64,000 bases of DNA from Microbulbifer elongatus (GTDB taxonomy: Bacteria > Pseudomonadota > Gammaproteobacteria > Pseudomonadales > Cellvibrionaceae). Every line of letters begins with the position of its first letter. Position 1 is the stretch's first letter. A program made the translations under genes and the position numbers. Below the pieces are notes generated by a model. The model worked only from the letters and a program-made list of their open reading frames with translations. It did no database searches and was not told the origin of the DNA. The DNA is taken from NCBI RefSeq assembly GCF_021165935.1, contig NZ_CP088953.1:1721501-1785500 (forward strand), given 5' to 3'. Below are positions 62,777 to 64,000 of the stretch, in pieces.

Positions 62777-63733
62777 ATGGAAAAACCCCATTTTCGCGTT
62801 GCATTATTGCACCCTCGTTACTGGCTGACCTGGTTCTTGTTTGGAATCTGGTATCTGGTCGCGCAACTGCCCTATGGCTGGCAGATGTCCCTGGGGCGGC
62901 TTATTGGCCGCCTGATGCTCCGCTTTGCCCATAGCCGCCGCCTCATTGCCGAGCGCAATCTGGCGCTGTGCTTTCCCGAACTCCCCTCCAAAAAGCGCGA
63001 GCAGCTGTTGCGCCGCAACTTCGCCTCCAACGGTATCGCGCTGATGGAAACCGGGATGGCCTGGTTTCGTTCCAGCCGCTGGCTGCGCCGCCGCTTCACC
63101 ATTGAGGGACTGGAGCATCTGCAGCAGCCCTACGAGCAGGGCCAGGGTGTGGTCTTGATGGCAATGCACTTTACCACCCTGGAAATTGGCGCTGCCTTTA
63201 TGAGCATGAGCCGCCCGGTGGACGGCATGTACCGGCCGCATAAAAACCCGGTCTATGACTACATGCAGCGCAAAGGGCGCGAGCGCCACGGGGAAAGCTC
63301 CAACGTCCTGCAGCGCAAGGATGTGCGCGGCATGCTGCGCGCGCTGCAGAAGGGCCGTGCGGTATGGTATGCCCCGGACCAGGATTACGGCATCAAACAG
63401 GGGGTGTTTGCTCCCCTGTTCGGTATCCAGACCGCCACCGTGACCGGCACTTCCCGGTTTGCCCGGGTCGGTCGTGCCAAGGTGGTGCCCTATACGGTGA
63501 CCCGCCTGGAAGAAAAAGGGATTTACCTGGTCCGAGTACATCCGCCGATCGACGAAATCCCCTCCGGCGACGAATACCGGGATGCGGTCCTGGTGAACCA
63601 GTTTGTGGAAGCCCGTATGCGGGAAAACCCGTCGCAATACATGTGGGTGCACCGGCGCTTCAAAACCCGCCCGGAAGGGGAAGAGAGTTTTTATCCTCCG
63701 CGGAAAAAACGGCGGAAAAAGCGCAAAATTTAA
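62777..63733 (+). CDS. Lipid A biosynthesis acyltransferase (LpxL/LpxM family)
   Basis: 318 residues. An N-terminal membrane helix ('YWLTWFLFGIWYLVAQLPYG') and the acyltransferase H-x4-E motif in 'MAMHFTTLEIGAAF' are present, with 'YRPHKNPVYDYMQRKGR' and 'VWYAPDQDYG'. It should add a secondary acyl chain to Kdo2-lipid IVA at the inner membrane. Closest in style to LpxL. The C-terminus is very basic ('RKKRRKKRKI'). ATG 62777 begins 'MEKPHFRVALLHPRYW', which matches usual LpxL starts. Confidence 0.88.
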   Translation: MEKPHFRVALLHPRYWLTWFLFGIWYLVAQLPYGWQMSLGRLIGRLMLRFAHSRRLIAERNLALCFPELPSKKREQLLRRNFASNGIALMETGMAWFRSSRWLRRRFTIEGLEHLQQPYEQGQGVVLMAMHFTTLEIGAAFMSMSRPVDGMYRPHKNPVYDYMQRKGRERHGESSNVLQRKDVRGMLRALQKGRAVWYAPDQDYGIKQGVFAPLFGIQTATVTGTSRFARVGRAKVVPYTVTRLEEKGIYLVRVHPPIDEIPSGDEYRDAVLVNQFVEARMRENPSQYMWVHRRFKTRPEGEESFYPPRKKRRKKRKI

Positions 63734-63870
63734 CCGATTGTGCCCGTGTCAGCGTCCCTGTGGCGGGATGACTTTTTTGCGCTGGCATCGAACTGGCACG
63801 CTCAGTAACATACCGCATTCATTTTTAGGTGGTATCAGCCGGCCTCCGGTCGGTTAGAGAAGGAGTTGCA

Positions 63871-64000
63871 ATGATTTCCGGCAGTATGGTGGCGCTCGCC
63901 ACACCCATGTTTGCAGATGGTGGCCTGGATTGGGACAAGCTGCACGATCTGGTGGAGTGGCATATTGAGCAGGGCACCCGCGCCCTGGTGGCGGTGGGTA
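63871..64000 (+). CDS. dapA: 4-hydroxy-tetrahydrodipicolinate synthase, 3' truncated by window end
   Basis: Only the first 43 codons are inside the window. They read [18 protein letters not shown]... with '[13 protein letters not shown]', the conserved N-terminal strand and helix of DapA, the first committed enzyme of lysine and diaminopimelate synthesis. AGGAG lies 5 bases before the ATG. The catalytic Lys and Tyr fall outside the window. Confidence 0.9.
   Translation, partial: MISGSMVALATPMFADGGLDWDKLHDLVEWHIEQGTRALVAVG

Overview
The window looks like a piece of chromosome from a marine gammaproteobacterium of the Cellvibrionales type, most like Microbulbifer. This is inferred from protein family content (a marine proteobacterial sortase with its dedicated substrate, proteases ending in a GlyGly-CTERM signal, FabV, the 367-residue form of PurC, DUF3019, DUF2789) and not from any search. 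Gene density is high. I see no rRNA, tRNA, CRISPR array, phage or insertion sequence.

Layout. 0-2.1 kb holds the end of an AI-2E/PerM-type permease and purC. 2.2-5.3 kb holds a two-gene sortase cassette (VIT/vWA surface protein plus class GN sortase). 5.4-11.5 kb is module A, a 1716-residue secreted S8 protease read leftward and a divergent winged-helix response regulator whose receiver has lost its phosphorylation residues. 11.5-17.8 kb is a cupin / acyl-CoA ligase / SDR operon facing a MalT-like LuxR regulator. 17.8-27.1 kb groups HupE, a PpiC-type isomerase, DUF3604, a MetA-type outer-membrane channel, a TonB receptor and DUF1254. 27.2-35.9 kb is module B, a paralogous 1712-residue S8 protease read leftward and a divergent operon MipA - DUF3019 - response regulator - histidine kinase with an intact receiver. 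36.0-40.9 kb is aceE-aceF behind a long leader with a GntR/FadR-type palindrome. 41.2-42.3 kb has three small lipoproteins sharing a cysteine module. 42.3-48.0 kb is an RND efflux pair and a divergent AraC regulator. 48.1-55.8 kb is one leftward unit: adaptor, ABC ATPase, two FtsX permeases, sigma-54 response regulator and histidine kinase, preceded by a good sigma-54 promoter with upstream half-sites at enhancer distance. 56.3-58.9 kb is a SulP transporter and a tandem Usp protein. 59-64 kb has a thioesterase, fabV, a Tas-type aldo-keto reductase, DUF2789, an LpxL-type acyltransferase and the start of dapA.

How it fits together. Much of the window concerns the cell envelope: two surface-anchoring systems (sortase and GlyGly-CTERM), two export systems, four signalling units and lipid synthesis genes. 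The most unusual points are (1) the duplicated protease/regulator module, one copy apparently turned into a phosphorylation-independent regulator; (2) a family of nested hairpins between 50.8 and 58.0 kb whose inner loop and flanks are conserved while the long outer stems differ in sequence yet remain perfectly self-complementary; (3) the self-contained sigma-54 circuit around the ABC exporter; and (4) the C-x12-C-x5/6-C-x8-C module in neighbouring lipoproteins.
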